From positions 1 to 15,123 of the forward strand of contig JACUTP010000030.1 in assembly GCA_014859785.1 (NCBI GenBank): a stretch of 15,123 nt of DNA. Direction: 5' to 3'. The notes beneath the pieces are model-generated. The model searched no databases. It was given only the letters and a program-made list of their open reading frames with translations, and was not told where the DNA came from. A program made the position numbers and the translations under genes. Below are positions 14,117-15,123 of the stretch, one piece after another; within the stretch, counting starts at the first letter, position 1; each line of letters starts with the position of its first letter. This DNA comes from Candidatus Methanoperedentaceae archaeon (GTDB taxonomy: Archaea; Halobacteriota; Methanosarcinia; Methanosarcinales; Methanoperedenaceae).

Positions 14117-14977
14117 ATGCCTGGACATGCAGATATTGCAATAATCGGGGGAAGCGGGGTTTATGATGCTTCAATGCTTGATAATGTGAAGGAAGTTGAA
14201 ATTGATACGCCGTTCGGGAAGCCGTCTGATGCCATTACAATAGGGTCATTCGGTGAAATTGATGTGGCGTTCCTGCCAAGACACGGGAAAGGGCACAGGA
14301 TTTCCCCCAGCCGGTTAAATTCACGAGCCAATATCCTTGCACTCAAGAAACTGGGTGTCGGGAAAATCATCTCGGCATCTGCCGTGGGCAGCCTTAAACT
14401 TGAACTCAAGCCCCTTGATATTGTTATTCCTGACCAGGTTTTTGACAGGACACGGATGCGGGCAAGTACGTTTTTCGAGGAGGGGATTGTTGTCCATACA
14501 GGATTTGCCGACCCGTTCTGTCCTGAAACCTCAGCCATGCTTGTCGATATTACCAAAAAGCTCGGGTACACGGTACACAGTGGCGGGACATACGTATGCA
14601 TGGAAGGACCGCAGTTTTCCACACGGGCTGAATCAAGGGTGTACCAGAGTCTCAGGTTTGATATTATAGGGATGACGGCACTTCCTGAGGCAAAACTTGC
14701 ACGTGAGGCAGAGATATGTTACAGCATGATTGCAACTGTGACAGATTACGATGTTTGGCACGAAGAGGATGTGAATATAGAAACGGTCATAGCTTATGTG
14801 GTGAAAAACGAGGAAGCTGTCCGGAATATCATAAAAGAGGCTGTACCCGGGATTTCACTTGAGCGCAAGTGTGTCTGTGCCAGTGCCCTTGCCGGGGCAA
14901 TCCTGACCCCACCAGAGATGATACCTGAGGAAACAAAAAATAAACTGGAAGACCTGATCGGGAAATACCTGCAATAA
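14117..14977 (+). CDS. mtnP: S-methyl-5'-thioadenosine phosphorylase
   Basis: 286 residues, normal for the trimeric PNP/MTAP family. It splits methylthioadenosine (from polyamine synthesis and SAM chemistry) with phosphate into adenine and methylthioribose-1-phosphate. Motifs visible are GGSG (11-14), RHGKGH (55-60, phosphate binding), TYVCMEGPQFSTRAES (158-173), IGMTALPEAKLAREAE (184-199) and TDYD (209-212). The paired Asp of TDYD is the feature that in human MTAP contacts the 6-amino group. It favours an adenosine-type substrate over methylthioinosine or guanosine. It follows the phosphoribosyltransferase by 5 bp and is probably in the same operon. The Shine-Dalgarno sequence is weak. Confidence 0.93.
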   Translation: MPGHADIAIIGGSGVYDASMLDNVKEVEIDTPFGKPSDAITIGSFGEIDVAFLPRHGKGHRISPSRLNSRANILALKKLGVGKIISASAVGSLKLELKPLDIVIPDQVFDRTRMRASTFFEEGIVVHTGFADPFCPETSAMLVDITKKLGYTVHSGGTYVCMEGPQFSTRAESRVYQSLRFDIIGMTALPEAKLAREAEICYSMIATVTDYDVWHEEDVNIETVIAYVVKNEEAVRNIIKEAVPGISLERKCVCASALAGAILTPPEMIPEETKNKLEDLIGKYLQ

Positions 14978-15025
14978 ATTGGCAAGAGAAATGATATAAT
15001 TAATAAATATGATTCAAAAATTACC

Positions 15026-15049
15026 CCGGAAGCCTTTCCAGACTTCCGG
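15026..15049 (-). terminator. Hairpin between convergent genes
   Basis: The perfect 7-bp repeat CCGGAAG/CTTCCGG (15026-15032 with 15043-15049) has a 10-nt loop. On the minus strand it is followed by TAATTTTTG, so it fits best as a terminator for the gene ending at 15065; mtnP ends on the other side. Confidence 0.45.
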
Positions 15050-15064
15050 AAACAATCCTATACT

Positions 15065-15123
15065 TTAACCTTTAATCCTCTTCAGCCTGAAGGTATTCTC
15101 CCTCTCCATCTCCTCAAGCCGAA
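15065..15123 (-). CDS. C-terminal end of an unidentified gene (partial)
   Basis: An open minus-strand frame enters from beyond the window and ends at a TAA at 15065-15067. The visible end is RLEEMERENTFRLKRIKG, a charged, probably helical tail. Too short to identify. Support is the open frame plus the terminator-like hairpin just after it; the other two frames here meet stops. Confidence 0.5.
   Translation of the reverse strand, partial: RLEEMERENTFRLKRIKG

Overview
The window reads as chromosomal DNA of a euryarchaeon, most likely of the Methanosarcinales/ANME-2 type. The archaeal assignment rests on recognisable archaeal genes: CDP-archaeol synthase (carS), archaeal-type DnaG, archaeal-type CobT, separate secD and secF, TATA-box promoters and probable leaderless starts. 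The narrower lineage is inferred, mainly from overall gene character plus an ATP sulfurylase gene, and is not proven by any marker here.

Layout. Positions 1-281 carry the left end of an IS21-like insertion element with a cut-short istA transposase start. Next, on the minus strand, come tRNA-Thr(TGT) and the secF-secD pair (4-nt overlap). Positions 3238-4769 hold a plus-strand operon, comEB-carS-pyrE, joining pyrimidine nucleotide metabolism to CTP-consuming membrane lipid synthesis. Convergent to it is a long minus-strand block (about 4.8-13.2 kb): a four-CBS protein and a universal stress protein; an amidohydrolase of unknown substrate; a cytoplasmic sulfite-oxidase-fold molybdoprotein; ATP sulfurylase (sat); cobT and dnaG; a 339-bp non-coding gap; a small TOPRIM protein overlapping a DUF167 protein; and a 135-aa protein I do not recognise. 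Divergent from that is a plus-strand purine salvage pair, a phosphoribosyltransferase followed by methylthioadenosine phosphorylase (mtnP). The last 60 bases are the C-terminal end of another minus-strand gene.

How the genes fit together. Most are housekeeping: protein export, nucleotide synthesis and salvage, lipid head-group activation, cobamide synthesis, and primase/RNA-degradation functions. The less ordinary spots are the sat/molybdoprotein pair without APS reductase or kinase, the basic Arg/Gly/Asn linker in DnaG, the dnaG-upstream non-coding region with a dyad on its TATA box, and the unknown 135-aa gene. I found no CRISPR array, prophage or clear new defence-type system.
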